This document shows, in pieces, positions 1-6,910 of a stretch of 8,093 nucleotides of DNA. The notes under the pieces were generated by a model. That model saw only the letters and a list, made by a program, of their open reading frames with translations, had not been told where the DNA came from and did not search any database. Numbering within the stretch: the first letter of the stretch is position 1; every line of letters starts with the position of its first letter. The position numbers and the translations under genes are program-made. The stretch is from an uncultured Burkholderiales bacterium. Its GTDB lineage: Bacteria; Pseudomonadota; Gammaproteobacteria; Burkholderiales; Burkholderiaceae_C. The DNA lies in contig CAIQIL010000211.1 in the NCBI GenBank assembly GCA_903871865.1, forward strand, positions 1 to 8,093, written 5' to 3'.

Positions 1-21
1 GCCTTCAGCCTTCAGCCTTCT
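1..21. repeat. 7-bp tandem repeat at the left edge
   Basis: Three consecutive copies of GCCTTCA are seen (1-7, 8-14, 15-21), the third ending in T instead of A. The array touches the window edge, so more copies may lie upstream. It may be a simple-sequence tract at the end of an upstream gene or in intergenic DNA; nothing here shows a function. Confidence 0.7.
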
Positions 22-69
22 GGCATGACATTGGATTCAATTCGAACCAGATCGGCATATGCCTTGCCG

Positions 70-86
70 ATGACACTCGTTGTCAT
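70..86. promoter_or_regulatory. Short perfect palindrome upstream of the small ORF
   Basis: ATGACA (70-75) and TGTCAT (81-86) are perfect inverted arms around a 5-nt centre. The palindrome lies 4 bases before the ribosome binding site at 91-96. It could be a dimeric repressor operator or a small RNA hairpin next to the ribosome binding site. Arms of 6 bp can occur by chance, so the regulatory role is inference. Confidence 0.3.
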
Positions 87-101
87 TGCAAAGGAGCCAT
101 C

Positions 102-311
102 ATGGGTGCCACTTCCAAACATGCCAGGACTGTTGCGAAGCCTCAAAAAGATCGCGAGCCGCAGCGCAACTACGCTGTCAAAGACGAGGGCGTAGAACCC
201 CAAGTCGACAATCCCAAAGCGGCGCCGGATCGGCATGCCCACAGTGTGGAGGCCAGCAATGTGGACGGGCATGTGGCTCAGAGCGAGACCGAGCAACCTA
301 GACAGGCTTGA
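102..311 (+). CDS. Possible small disordered hypothetical protein (69 aa)
   Basis: I do not recognise this protein. The reason to call it is the ribosome binding site: AAGGAG at 91-96 sits 5 nt before the ATG at 102, much better than any alternative in this stretch. The product is highly polar, rich in Lys, Arg, Glu, Gln, Pro and Asp, with no hydrophobic segment, no cysteine and only one aromatic residue, so it is probably intrinsically disordered and cytoplasmic. It has three His in its second half but no recognisable metal motif. A minus-strand open frame over the same DNA starts with TTG, has no ribosome binding site, and is less likely. The gene ends 45 bp before the MerR-type promoter, so it is not part of the transcript that starts there. 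Whether it is expressed cannot be told from the sequence. Confidence 0.4.
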   Translation: MGATSKHARTVAKPQKDREPQRNYAVKDEGVEPQVDNPKAAPDRHAHSVEASNVDGHVAQSETEQPRQA

Positions 312-356
312 TTCATTGCCCTGTGGAAAAATTCACAACAATCTTCGCGAAAGGTG

Positions 357-387
357 TTGACTCTGTAGCCGCTACAGGGATTCAAAT
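357..387 (+). promoter_or_regulatory. MerR-family (CadR/PbrR/ZntR-like) metal-responsive promoter and operator
   Basis: A -35 hexamer TTGACT (357-362) is followed by a 19-bp spacer and a weak -10, TCAAAT (382-387). The spacer carries a dyad: CTCTGTAG (361-368) and CTACAGGG (372-379) around CCG, with one mismatch. An overlong 19-20 bp spacer holding such a dyad is the hallmark of promoters activated by MerR-family metal sensors, which underwind the DNA when they bind metal. The half-site CTACAGGG matches what I recall of the CadR, PbrR and ZntR group. The opposite orientation gives no credible -10. The start site should fall near 394, giving a leader of about 115 nt before czcI. No MerR-family gene lies in the window, so the regulator is upstream of it or elsewhere in the genome. 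Confidence 0.8.
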
Positions 388-396
388 GGATTCAAA
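378..396 (+). repeat. 9-bp direct repeat with 10-bp period over the -10 region
   Basis: GGATTCAAA occurs at 378-386 and again at 388-396, one DNA helical turn apart. The first copy overlaps the -10 hexamer and the second covers the expected transcription start. GGATTCAA also occurs at 33-40. The phasing would suit a second DNA-binding protein, but this is inference from spacing only. Confidence 0.45.
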
Positions 397-423
397 GAGA
401 TTGGATCTTCTATCGACGGACAT

Positions 424-457
424 GCCAGGCAACTTCCTTCACGTGTATTTGTCAGGC
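424..457 (+). other. Possible hairpin in the czcI leader
   Basis: GCCAGGCAA (424-432) can pair with TTGTCAGGC (449-457) with one A-A mismatch and one G-U pair, around a 16-nt loop. It lies in the leader expected from the MerR-type promoter. Separately, TGGATC (402-407) is complementary to GATCCA (471-476). The leader may therefore fold, but neither helix is long enough to be certain. Confidence 0.3.
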
Positions 458-495
458 GCAACTCATTTCTGATCCACAAGGCATTTTTTTCAACC

Positions 496-501
496 TATAC
501 T
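496..501 (+). promoter_or_regulatory. Possible second -10 element directly before czcI
   Basis: TATACT matches the -10 consensus TATAAT at five of six bases and ends 9 nt before the czcI ATG at 511. Initiation here would give a leaderless or nearly leaderless czcI mRNA, which would fit the absence of a Shine-Dalgarno sequence before czcI. No convincing -35 lies 16-18 bp upstream, so this is a weak call. Confidence 0.25.
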
Positions 502-510
502 TGCCGCGCC

Positions 511-888
511 ATGCGTCGATTGCTTTGCTTGTTCCTGCTGATTTGGTTTCCGCTCCAGATGTCCTGGGCTGCGGTGGCCAGCTATTGCCAGCATGAAAGC
601 AACCCTGCCGCGCAGCGCCATTTCGGGCACCACGAGCACAACCATCTTGATCCGCAACGTGGGGAGCGCCCTGGCGATAAAGCCGCAAAGGACAAGAGCG
701 GTAGCGACAAGAAGGCCAGTGCCGACAACGACTGCACTGTCTGCCACATGAGCGCTGCCTCGCCGGTCAGTGAGACGCACACCCCTCAGGTGGCGTCCAG
801 CAGGGAATGGTTTGGCCACTCGATCGAGGGCTACGCCTCCAACATTCCAGCGGGACCCGAGCGTCCCGACATACGTCTCGCCGTTTGA
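511..888 (+). CDS. czcI: CzcI-like periplasmic modulator of Czc efflux
   Basis: The 125-aa protein begins with a clear Sec signal peptide: MRR, a hydrophobic core (residues 4-16), and likely cleavage after SWA (20) or AVA (23). The mature part has a His cluster (H28, H37, H40, H41, H43, H45), a charged linker rich in Lys and Asp (about 50-74), and a CTVCH motif (75-79). A small secreted His-rich protein with YCQHE near the cleavage site, HHEH, and a downstream CxxCH, encoded just before czcC, fits the CzcI family, which modulates czcCBA expression or activity in Cupriavidus metallidurans. Its biochemical role is poorly known. The ATG at 511 is chosen because it starts exactly at the signal peptide; no Shine-Dalgarno sequence is visible. 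CxxCH is also the haem c attachment motif, but the family context favours metal binding. It is probably the first gene of the operon. Confidence 0.85.
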   Translation: MRRLLCLFLLIWFPLQMSWAAVASYCQHESNPAAQRHFGHHEHNHLDPQRGERPGDKAAKDKSGSDKKASADNDCTVCHMSAASPVSETHTPQVASSREWFGHSIEGYASNIPAGPERPDIRLAV

Positions 889-900
889 TTCGGCGAGACG
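874..900 (+). terminator. Strong hairpin spanning the czcI stop, possible attenuator
   Basis: CGTCTCGCCG (874-883) and CGGCGAGACG (891-900) form a perfect 10-bp stem with a 7-nt loop. The czcI stop codon (886-888) lies in the loop. A weaker stem can form right after it (901-905 with 909-914, one bulged A), and six T residues follow at 915-920. This could be a partial terminator that lowers czcCBA relative to czcI, or an mRNA processing or stability element. The strong stem is 14 nt from the T-run, so it is not a canonical terminator by itself. Confidence 0.55.
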
Positions 901-936
901 GCTGCTGCGCAAGCTTTTTTCCTGTCTTCAGATAGC

Positions 937-958
937 GAGGCCACGGCCTCTCTCGCCG
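937..958 (+). other. Second structured element in the czcI-czcC gap
   Basis: GAGGCC (937-942) and GGCCTC (945-950) are perfect inverted arms. Directly after them, TCTCGCCG (951-958) repeats the left arm of the upstream hairpin (876-883). The segment 891-898 can therefore pair with either copy, and the two pairings exclude each other. The czcC ribosome binding site at 989-993 lies outside these helices. Confidence 0.45.
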
Positions 959-998
959 GATTCCTTCTTGTTGTTGTTCCCACAACCCGGAGAATTCG

Positions 999-2297
999 AT
1001 GTACAGGCACATGGTGCCGATGACGACGTTCGCGTTGGTCACGGCCACACTTTTTTCTTCCGCCACCTTTGCTCAAGTTAGCCCGTCCAATTCGGATGGG
1101 CAAGCCGTGCACAAGGCGGCGCCCGTGGCGCAGCCCTTGACGCTGAGCGAGGCCATCAGGCTGGCGCTTCAGTTCAGTCCTCAAATCGTGGCCAACCAGC
1201 AGGAACTGGCAGCCAGCGAAGGGGCCGTCATTCAAGCGGGTGCACGTCCCAATCCTGAAGTCCAGGCACTGCTGGAAGATACGCGGCGAGACAGCCGGAC
1301 GACCACGGTGCAGTTGAGCCAGCCCATTGAGCTTGGCGGTAAACGGTTAGCACGGATCTCGGTCGCCGAGGCCGCGCGGGCTCAAACCGCCGTGGACATC
1401 GAAGGGCGTCGCGCGCAGATCAGAGCGGATGTGGCCGATGCATTCTTTGCTGCCGCCATCGCTCAGGAACGGGTGAAGCTGGCGCAGGCCTCCGTCGACT
1501 TGTCCATGCGAGGCACGGATGCGGTCTCCAAGCGAGTCCAGGCCGGCAAGGTCTCTGCAATGGACGAGACCAGGGCGAAGGTTGCTCACGCTGGTGTCCG
1601 ACTGGAACTGCTTCAAGCGCAGAGCGAACTCCGATCCGCTCGCCAAGGGCTGGCAGCTCTGCTGGGCCCAGCATCTGCCGTTCGTGCTCAGACACTGGTT
1701 TGGCAATCGGGTGTCCAGCCAGCCTCTCGCAATCTGGAGGCTTCTCAGTTGTCAGATGTGCCGGTGCTGCGGCAGGCACGCCTGGAGGTCGACAAGCGGC
1801 AAGCCATGGTCGAGCTTGAGGAGGCGCGCCGTGTTCCGGACGTGACCCTGACCTTGGGTGCCAAGCGGGATCAGCAGGTCGGACGCAATCAGGCTGTGAT
1901 CGGCCTGGCCATTCCCATCCCTGTGCTCGATACCAACCGGGGGAACCTGCTTCAGGCCTTGCGCCTGCACGATAAGGCCGAAGCGGACTTCCAGGCAACG
2001 CGGATCCGCGTCGAGACCGAGTGGGTGCAATTGACGGAGCGTCAGCGCTTCGCCCAGGCTGAGGTGGACGTCCTGCGCAGCGAGGTACTGCCGGGCGCCG
2101 AGAGCGCGTGGCAGGCCGCCACGACCGGCTTCGAGCTGGGCAAGTTCAGCTTCCTCGACGCCCTGGATGCCCAACGGACCTTGCTCCAGGCCCGCGCCCA
2201 GTACCTGCGTGCGCTCAATGAGCTGTACCGCACCAACGCCAACATCGATCGCCTGCTGGGGACCAGCGGCGAAGAACAGACGACGTCCAAGCCATGA
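999..2297 (+). CDS. czcC: CzcC, outer-membrane factor of the Czc efflux pump
   Basis: The protein has 432 aa, the normal size for a CzcC-type, TolC-like outer-membrane factor. It should form the trimeric channel through which metal leaves the cell. A signal peptide covers about residues 1-25, with likely cleavage after TFA. Two outer-membrane efflux repeats follow, each with long amphipathic alpha-helices. The first begins at LTLSEAIRLAL (47-57) and includes QPIELGGKR (108-116), typical of the CzcC branch. The second covers about 250-420, with the strand motif IPIPVLDTNRGN (305-316) and GKFSFLDALDAQRTL (381-395). There is no lipobox Cys, unlike OprM-type channels. GGAGA (989-993) is 5 nt before the ATG at 999. 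Met codons at 1011 and 1020 are alternative starts that would shorten the signal peptide's N-region. The gene overlaps czcB by 4 bp, implying translational coupling. Confidence 0.93.
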   Translation: MYRHMVPMTTFALVTATLFSSATFAQVSPSNSDGQAVHKAAPVAQPLTLSEAIRLALQFSPQIVANQQELAASEGAVIQAGARPNPEVQALLEDTRRDSRTTTVQLSQPIELGGKRLARISVAEAARAQTAVDIEGRRAQIRADVADAFFAAAIAQERVKLAQASVDLSMRGTDAVSKRVQAGKVSAMDETRAKVAHAGVRLELLQAQSELRSARQGLAALLGPASAVRAQTLVWQSGVQPASRNLEASQLSDVPVLRQARLEVDKRQAMVELEEARRVPDVTLTLGAKRDQQVGRNQAVIGLAIPIPVLDTNRGNLLQALRLHDKAEADFQATRIRVETEWVQLTERQRFAQAEVDVLRSEVLPGAESAWQAATTGFELGKFSFLDALDAQRTLLQARAQYLRALNELYRTNANIDRLLGTSGEEQTTSKP

Positions 2298-3706
2298 GAA
2301 AGCATCGCATGACACGCTCCCAATCACAACGCCAGGCTGGGCGCATCAGCCAAAAGCAACTCGTTGCCATCATCGCCATCGTTTTGGCGGGGTTGGGCGC
2401 CAGCGCATTTGTGCTGACGCGGTCTGCCAGCGCGCCTGCCGGCGAAGCGGCCGAGGAGAGCCATGGCCACGGTCACGGCGAGGCCAAGGGACACGATGAC
2501 GCCGAGCACCACGGCGAGAAGAAGTCCGAGTCCGGCCACGACGAAGCCAAGGGACACGATGACAAGGAACATCATGAGAAGGCCGAGGAGCATGGGGCGC
2601 ATGACAAGCATGAAGGCGAAACCGCTTCTGAAAAGGGCGCTGCCGCCGCCAACGCTGGCAAGCACGAGGAAGGCGAGGAAGAGCCTGTCTCTCTGAATGC
2701 TCAGCAGATCGCAGCAGCGGGCGTTGAAGTCCAAGCGGCCCAACCTGGCAAGATCCTTTCGACGGTGCAGCTGTCCGGCGAAATCAAGTTCAACGAGGAT
2801 CGCACGGCACACGTTGTGCCCCGTGTCGGTGGCGTTGTCGAATCGGTGTCGGCCAACCTGGGGCAGCAGGTCAAGAAGGGCCAGGTCCTCGCGGTCATTT
2901 CCAGCGTGGTCCTGTCCGAACAGCGGAGCGAGTTGCAGGCGGCCCAGAAGCGCCTGACCTTGGCGCAGACCACCTACGACCGAGAGAAGAAGCTCTTTGA
3001 AGACAAGATCTCGCCGCAGATGGACGTCCTGCAGGCGACGCAGGCCCTGCGCGAAGCCGAGATTGCCGTCAACAACGCCAACCAGAAGCTCAAGGCATTG
3101 GGTGCCTCGCCTTCGGCTGGCGCATTGAATCGCTACGAGCTGCGCGCACCGTTTGACGCGGTCGTGGTCGAGAAGCACATCGCGCTGGGCGAGTCGGTCA
3201 AAGAAGACGCCAATGTGTTCACCCTGTCCGACTTGTCCACCGTTTGGGCAACGATCAACGTGCCTGCTAAGGACCTGAACCTGGTGAAGGTGGGCGAGAA
3301 GGTCACCGTGCGATCCAGTTCCTTCGACGCCACGGCCAAGGGCACCGTGACCTACGTCGGATCGCTGATTGGCGAGCAGACGCGCACAGCCACCGCCCGG
3401 GTGGTGTTGACCAATCCCGACCTTTCGTGGCGTCCCGGCCTGTTCGTCAATGTCGCGGTGACTTCCGGCGAGGCGGAAGCACCCGTGACCGTGACGGCTG
3501 GCGCGGTGCAGACCATGGAGGGCCGTCAAGTCGTGTTCGTCGAAGTACCGGGCGGCTTCCAGGCCAAACCCGTGGAAGTCGGCCACACCGATGGCAAGCG
3601 CACCGAAGTCGTCAAGGGCTTGAGCGCCGGTACCCGCTATGCGGCGACGAACAGCTTCGTCATCAAAGCTGAAATCGGCAAGGCTTCGGCCGAGCACGAG
3701 CATTGA
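2294..3706 (+). CDS. czcB: CzcB, periplasmic adaptor of the Czc efflux pump
   Basis: The protein has 470 aa and belongs to the membrane-fusion (HlyD-like) adaptors that join CzcA to CzcC. A single membrane anchor lies at about 22-42. Next comes a His-rich, highly charged stretch (about 56-124, 14 His) with an internal duplication, as known for CzcB proteins; it may bind or buffer periplasmic metal. The adaptor core follows: first lipoyl half with RVGGVVESV (177-185), alpha-helical hairpin (about 205-268), second lipoyl half with LRAPFDAVVVEK (283-294), then a beta-barrel and membrane-proximal domain (about 316-455). The C-terminus, FVIKAEIGK then EHEH, is typical of the family. The ATG at 2294 overlaps the czcC stop and lacks a clear Shine-Dalgarno sequence; the Met codon at 2309 (residue 6) is an alternative start. 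The gene lies 18 bp before czcA. Confidence 0.93.
   Translation: MRKHRMTRSQSQRQAGRISQKQLVAIIAIVLAGLGASAFVLTRSASAPAGEAAEESHGHGHGEAKGHDDAEHHGEKKSESGHDEAKGHDDKEHHEKAEEHGAHDKHEGETASEKGAAAANAGKHEEGEEEPVSLNAQQIAAAGVEVQAAQPGKILSTVQLSGEIKFNEDRTAHVVPRVGGVVESVSANLGQQVKKGQVLAVISSVVLSEQRSELQAAQKRLTLAQTTYDREKKLFEDKISPQMDVLQATQALREAEIAVNNANQKLKALGASPSAGALNRYELRAPFDAVVVEKHIALGESVKEDANVFTLSDLSTVWATINVPAKDLNLVKVGEKVTVRSSSFDATAKGTVTYVGSLIGEQTRTATARVVLTNPDLSWRPGLFVNVAVTSGEAEAPVTVTAGAVQTMEGRQVVFVEVPGGFQAKPVEVGHTDGKRTEVVKGLSAGTRYAATNSFVIKAEIGKASAEHEH
2483..2563 (+). repeat. In-frame 63-nt-period duplication in the czcB His-rich region
   Basis: The 18-bp word GCCAAGGGACACGATGAC occurs at 2483-2500 and 2546-2563, exactly 63 nt (21 codons) apart. 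At protein level, EAKGHDDAEHH (63-73) is repeated as EAKGHDDKEHH (84-94). Because the period is a multiple of three, copy number could change without a frameshift. Confidence 0.85.
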
Positions 3707-3724
3707 GCGCGAGGTCCACCCATC

Positions 3725-6700
3725 ATGTTTGAACGCATCATCCGATTTGCCATTGAGCAGCGCTGGCTTGTGCTGCTGGCCGTCTTCGGCATGGCCGCCC
3801 TGGGCGTCTTCAGCTATCAGAAGCTGCCCATCGATGCCGTGCCGGACATCACCAACGTCCAGGTCCAGATCAACACCCAGACACCCGGCTATTCGCCGCT
3901 GGAAACCGAGCAGCGCGTGACCTACCCGCTGGAAACGGTGATGGCGGGCCTGCCCGGCTTGGAGCAGACCCGCTCCCTGTCGCGCTACGGCCTGTCCCAG
4001 ATCACCGTGATCTTCAAGGACGGCACCGACCTGTACTTCGCGCGCCAACTGGTGAACGAGCGGATCCAGGAAGCCAAGGCGCGGCTGCCGCAAGGCGTCA
4101 CCCCAGCCATGGGGCCCATCTCCACAGGCTTGGGCGAGATTTACATGTGGACCGTCGAAGCCAAGGACGGCGCCAAGAAGCCAGATGGCACGGCTTACAC
4201 GCCGACTGACCTGCGCGAGATCCAGGACTGGATCATCAAGCCTCAACTGCGCAATGTGACAGGCGTGACCGAGATCAATTCCATCGGCGGCTATGCCAAG
4301 GAATACCAGGTCGCGCCCAGCCCCGAGAAGCTCATGGCGCATGGCCTGACGCTGGGCGACGTGGTCAATGCGCTGGAGCGCAACAACGGCAACGTCGGGG
4401 CAGGCTACATCGAACGCGAAGGCGAGCAGTATTTGATCCGTGCACCTGGTCAGGTGCGTGGCACCCAGGACCTGGGCAGCATCATCGTCAAGCAGACGAC
4501 GGATGTGCCCATCCGCATCCGCGACATCGCAGAAGTTGGGCAGGGCAAGGAGTTGCGCACGGGCGCCGCCACCGACAACGGCCGAGAGGTCGTCCTGGGC
4601 ACCGTGTTCATGCTCATTGGCGAGAACAGCCGCAAGGTCTCGCAAGCAGTTGACATCAAGATGGCGGAGATCAACAAGTCCCTGCCAGCTGGTGTTCATG
4701 CCGTGACCGCCTACGACCGGACCGTCCTGGTGGACAAGGCGATCGCCACGGTGAAGAAGAACCTGATGGAAGGCGCCATCCTGGTGATCGCCATCCTCTT
4801 TTTGTTCCTGGGCAACATGCGGGCCGCGGTGATCACCGCCATGGTGATCCCGCTGTCCATGCTCTTCACCTTCAGCGGCATGGTCAGCCAGAAGGTCAGT
4901 GCGAACCTGATGAGTCTGGGTGCGCTGGACTTCGGGATCATCGTCGATGGCGCGGTGGTGATCGTGGAGAACTGCGTGCGCCGCCTGGCGCATGCGCAGG
5001 CGCATCACGGCCGAGAGTTGACCTTGCGAGAGCGCTTCCATGAAGTCTTCGCGGCTTCCCAGGAGGCCCGTCGTCCGCTGCTGTTCGGGCAACTGATCAT
5101 CATGATCGTCTACCTGCCCATCTTCGCGCTGGCCGGTGTGGAAGGCAAGATGTTCCATCCAATGGCGTTCACCGTGGTGACGGCGTTGTTGGGTGCCATG
5201 ATCCTGTCCATCACCTTCATCCCCGCTGCCGTGGCGCTGTTCATCGGCAAGAAGGTGTCGGAGACCGAAAACGTGGTGATCCGCACCGCCAAGCGCTGGT
5301 ATGAGCCCATGCTGAACACGGTGATGGGTGCCAAGCCCGTCGTTCTGACGGCGGCTGCCGTGCTCGTTCTGGTCTGTGGCGTGGTGGCTTCCCGCATGGG
5401 CAGCGAGTTCGTACCCAGTCTGAACGAAGGCGACTTCGCGGTGCAAGCGCTGCGTATTCCTGGCACCAGCCTCAGCCAGTCGGTGGCCATGCAAACCAAG
5501 CTGGAAAGCCATCTGAAGGCCAAGTTCCCGGAGATCGAGCGTGTTTTTGCCCGAACCGGTACCGCCGAGATCGCGGCCGATCCGATGCCGCCCAACATTT
5601 CGGACGGGTACGTGATGCTCAAGCCAGTGGACAAATGGCCCGAGCCGCGCAAGACACGCGACGAGATTTTGGCCGCCGTTCAAGCGGAAGTGGCCAAGCT
5701 GCCGGGGCAGAACTACGAGTTCTCCCAGCCCATCCAACTGCGCTTCAACGAGTTGATCTCCGGTGTACGCAGTGACGTCGCGGTCAAGCTGTTCGGCGAT
5801 GACATGGATGTCCTCAACAACACGGCCAACCAGATCGCGAAGGTTCTGCAAGGCATCCCGGGCTCGTCCGAGGTGAAGGTGGAACAGACCACGGGCCTGC
5901 CCATGCTGACCATCAACATCGACCGCGAGAAGGCGACGCGCTATGGCCTGAACATCGGCGACATCCAGGACACGCTGGCCACGGCCGTGGGTGGCAAGGA
6001 GGCTGGGACGCTGTTCGAGGGCGACCGTCGCTTCGACATCGTCGTGCGCCTGCCTGAAGACGTCCGCACGGACCTGGAAGCCGTTCGACGCCTCCCCATC
6101 GCCTTGAAGGGTGGAGACGGCGAGGGCGCGCGCTTCATTCCGCTGTCCGAGGTGGCTTCCATCGACTCGGCGCCTGGTCCCAACCAGGTCAGCCGCGAGA
6201 ACGGCAAGCGCCGCATCGTCATCAGCGCCAATGTGCGTGGCCGTGACATCGGCACCTTCGTCGGGGATGCCCAGAAGGCGCTGGAAGCGGTCAAGGTCCC
6301 CACGGGCTACTGGACCGTGTGGGGCGGCCAGTTCGAGAACCTGCAGTCCGCCACGCAGCGCCTGCAGATCGTCGTGCCGGTCTCGCTGCTGCTGGTTTTC
6401 GTGCTGCTTTTTGCCATGTTCGGCAACGTGAAGGACGGCTTGCTGGTGTTCACCGGGATCCCGTTCGCGCTGACGGGGGGCATCCTGGCCCTGTGGCTGC
6501 GGGACATCCCTTTGTCGATCTCAGCGGCCATCGGCTTCATCGCACTGTCAGGGGTGGCCGTGCTGAACGGGCTGGTGATGATCTCCTTCATTCGCAACTT
6601 GCGTGACGAAGGGCGGTCGCTTGACGAGGCCATCCACGAGGGCGCCTTGACGCGGCTAAGGCCGGTCCTGATGACGGCACTGGTGGCTTCGCTGGGCTTC

Positions 6701-6910
6701 GTGCCGATGGCCCTTGCCACCGGCACGGGCGCGGAGGTTCAAAGGCCGCTGGCGACCGTCGTGATCGGGGGCATCCTGTCTTCGACGATGCTGACTTTGC
6801 TGGTGCTGCCTGTGCTTTACCGCATCGTCCATCGAAAGGATGAAGAGGACGCCCAGACCACCGAAACCAAGCCCTCTCCTGACGCACACGAGGATGGGGC
6901 GATTGCATGA
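3725..6910 (+). CDS. czcA: CzcA, heavy-metal efflux RND proton/cation antiporter
   Basis: The protein has 1061 aa, the usual length for a heavy-metal RND pump. It is the inner-membrane trimer that uses the proton gradient to drive divalent cations, likely Zn, Cd and Co, out through CzcB and CzcC. The first transmembrane helix lies at about 13-31. Helices 2-6 lie at about 346-510 and helix 7 at 538-556. Helix 8 lies at 880-899 and the last helices at about 904-1034. Two large periplasmic loops (about 33-340 and 558-878) form the porter and docking domains. Helix 4 holds DFGIIVDGAVVIVEN (402-416), the heavy-metal RND signature. D402, D408 and E415 match the residues shown to be essential in Cupriavidus metallidurans CzcA. 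GAGGT (3711-3715) lies 9 nt before the ATG. The cytoplasmic tail after 1036 is acidic. Exact metal range cannot be fixed from sequence alone. Confidence 0.95.
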   Translation: MFERIIRFAIEQRWLVLLAVFGMAALGVFSYQKLPIDAVPDITNVQVQINTQTPGYSPLETEQRVTYPLETVMAGLPGLEQTRSLSRYGLSQITVIFKDGTDLYFARQLVNERIQEAKARLPQGVTPAMGPISTGLGEIYMWTVEAKDGAKKPDGTAYTPTDLREIQDWIIKPQLRNVTGVTEINSIGGYAKEYQVAPSPEKLMAHGLTLGDVVNALERNNGNVGAGYIEREGEQYLIRAPGQVRGTQDLGSIIVKQTTDVPIRIRDIAEVGQGKELRTGAATDNGREVVLGTVFMLIGENSRKVSQAVDIKMAEINKSLPAGVHAVTAYDRTVLVDKAIATVKKNLMEGAILVIAILFLFLGNMRAAVITAMVIPLSMLFTFSGMVSQKVSANLMSLGALDFGIIVDGAVVIVENCVRRLAHAQAHHGRELTLRERFHEVFAASQEARRPLLFGQLIIMIVYLPIFALAGVEGKMFHPMAFTVVTALLGAMILSITFIPAAVALFIGKKVSETENVVIRTAKRWYEPMLNTVMGAKPVVLTAAAVLVLVCGVVASRMGSEFVPSLNEGDFAVQALRIPGTSLSQSVAMQTKLESHLKAKFPEIERVFARTGTAEIAADPMPPNISDGYVMLKPVDKWPEPRKTRDEILAAVQAEVAKLPGQNYEFSQPIQLRFNELISGVRSDVAVKLFGDDMDVLNNTANQIAKVLQGIPGSSEVKVEQTTGLPMLTINIDREKATRYGLNIGDIQDTLATAVGGKEAGTLFEGDRRFDIVVRLPEDVRTDLEAVRRLPIALKGGDGEGARFIPLSEVASIDSAPGPNQVSRENGKRRIVISANVRGRDIGTFVGDAQKALEAVKVPTGYWTVWGGQFENLQSATQRLQIVVPVSLLLVFVLLFAMFGNVKDGLLVFTGIPFALTGGILALWLRDIPLSISAAIGFIALSGVAVLNGLVMISFIRNLRDEGRSLDEAIHEGALTRLRPVLMTALVASLGFVPMALATGTGAEVQRPLATVVIGGILSSTMLTLLVLPVLYRIVHRKDEEDAQTTETKPSPDAHEDGAIA

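Noticed and set aside
12..296. Minus-strand 94-codon frame opposite the small ORF
   Set aside because: It needs a TTG start with no ribosome binding site, and the plus-strand frame over the same DNA has a strong one. It is not fully excluded.
386..472. 28-codon upstream ORF (ATG at 386) as a leader peptide
   Set aside because: Its ATG lies before the expected transcription start near 394, it has no ribosome binding site, and the composition is unremarkable.
322..480. DnaA-box-like words (TGTGGAAAA at 322-330; TGATCCACA near 470-478) as a possible origin
   Set aside because: There are only two isolated matches, one imperfect, with no AT-rich unwinding region, iterons or replication gene nearby.
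484..490. Run of seven T residues as a terminator before czcI
   Set aside because: No stable GC-rich hairpin directly precedes it. The partial leader stem ends 27 nt upstream.
2324..5851. Very long minus-strand open frame (over 1100 codons) antisense to czcB and czcA
   Set aside because: It mirrors two well-supported genes. Long antisense frames without stops are common opposite GC-rich genes with biased third positions. Its translation is low-complexity, rich in His, Asp, Gln, Gly and Leu, with no recognisable domain.
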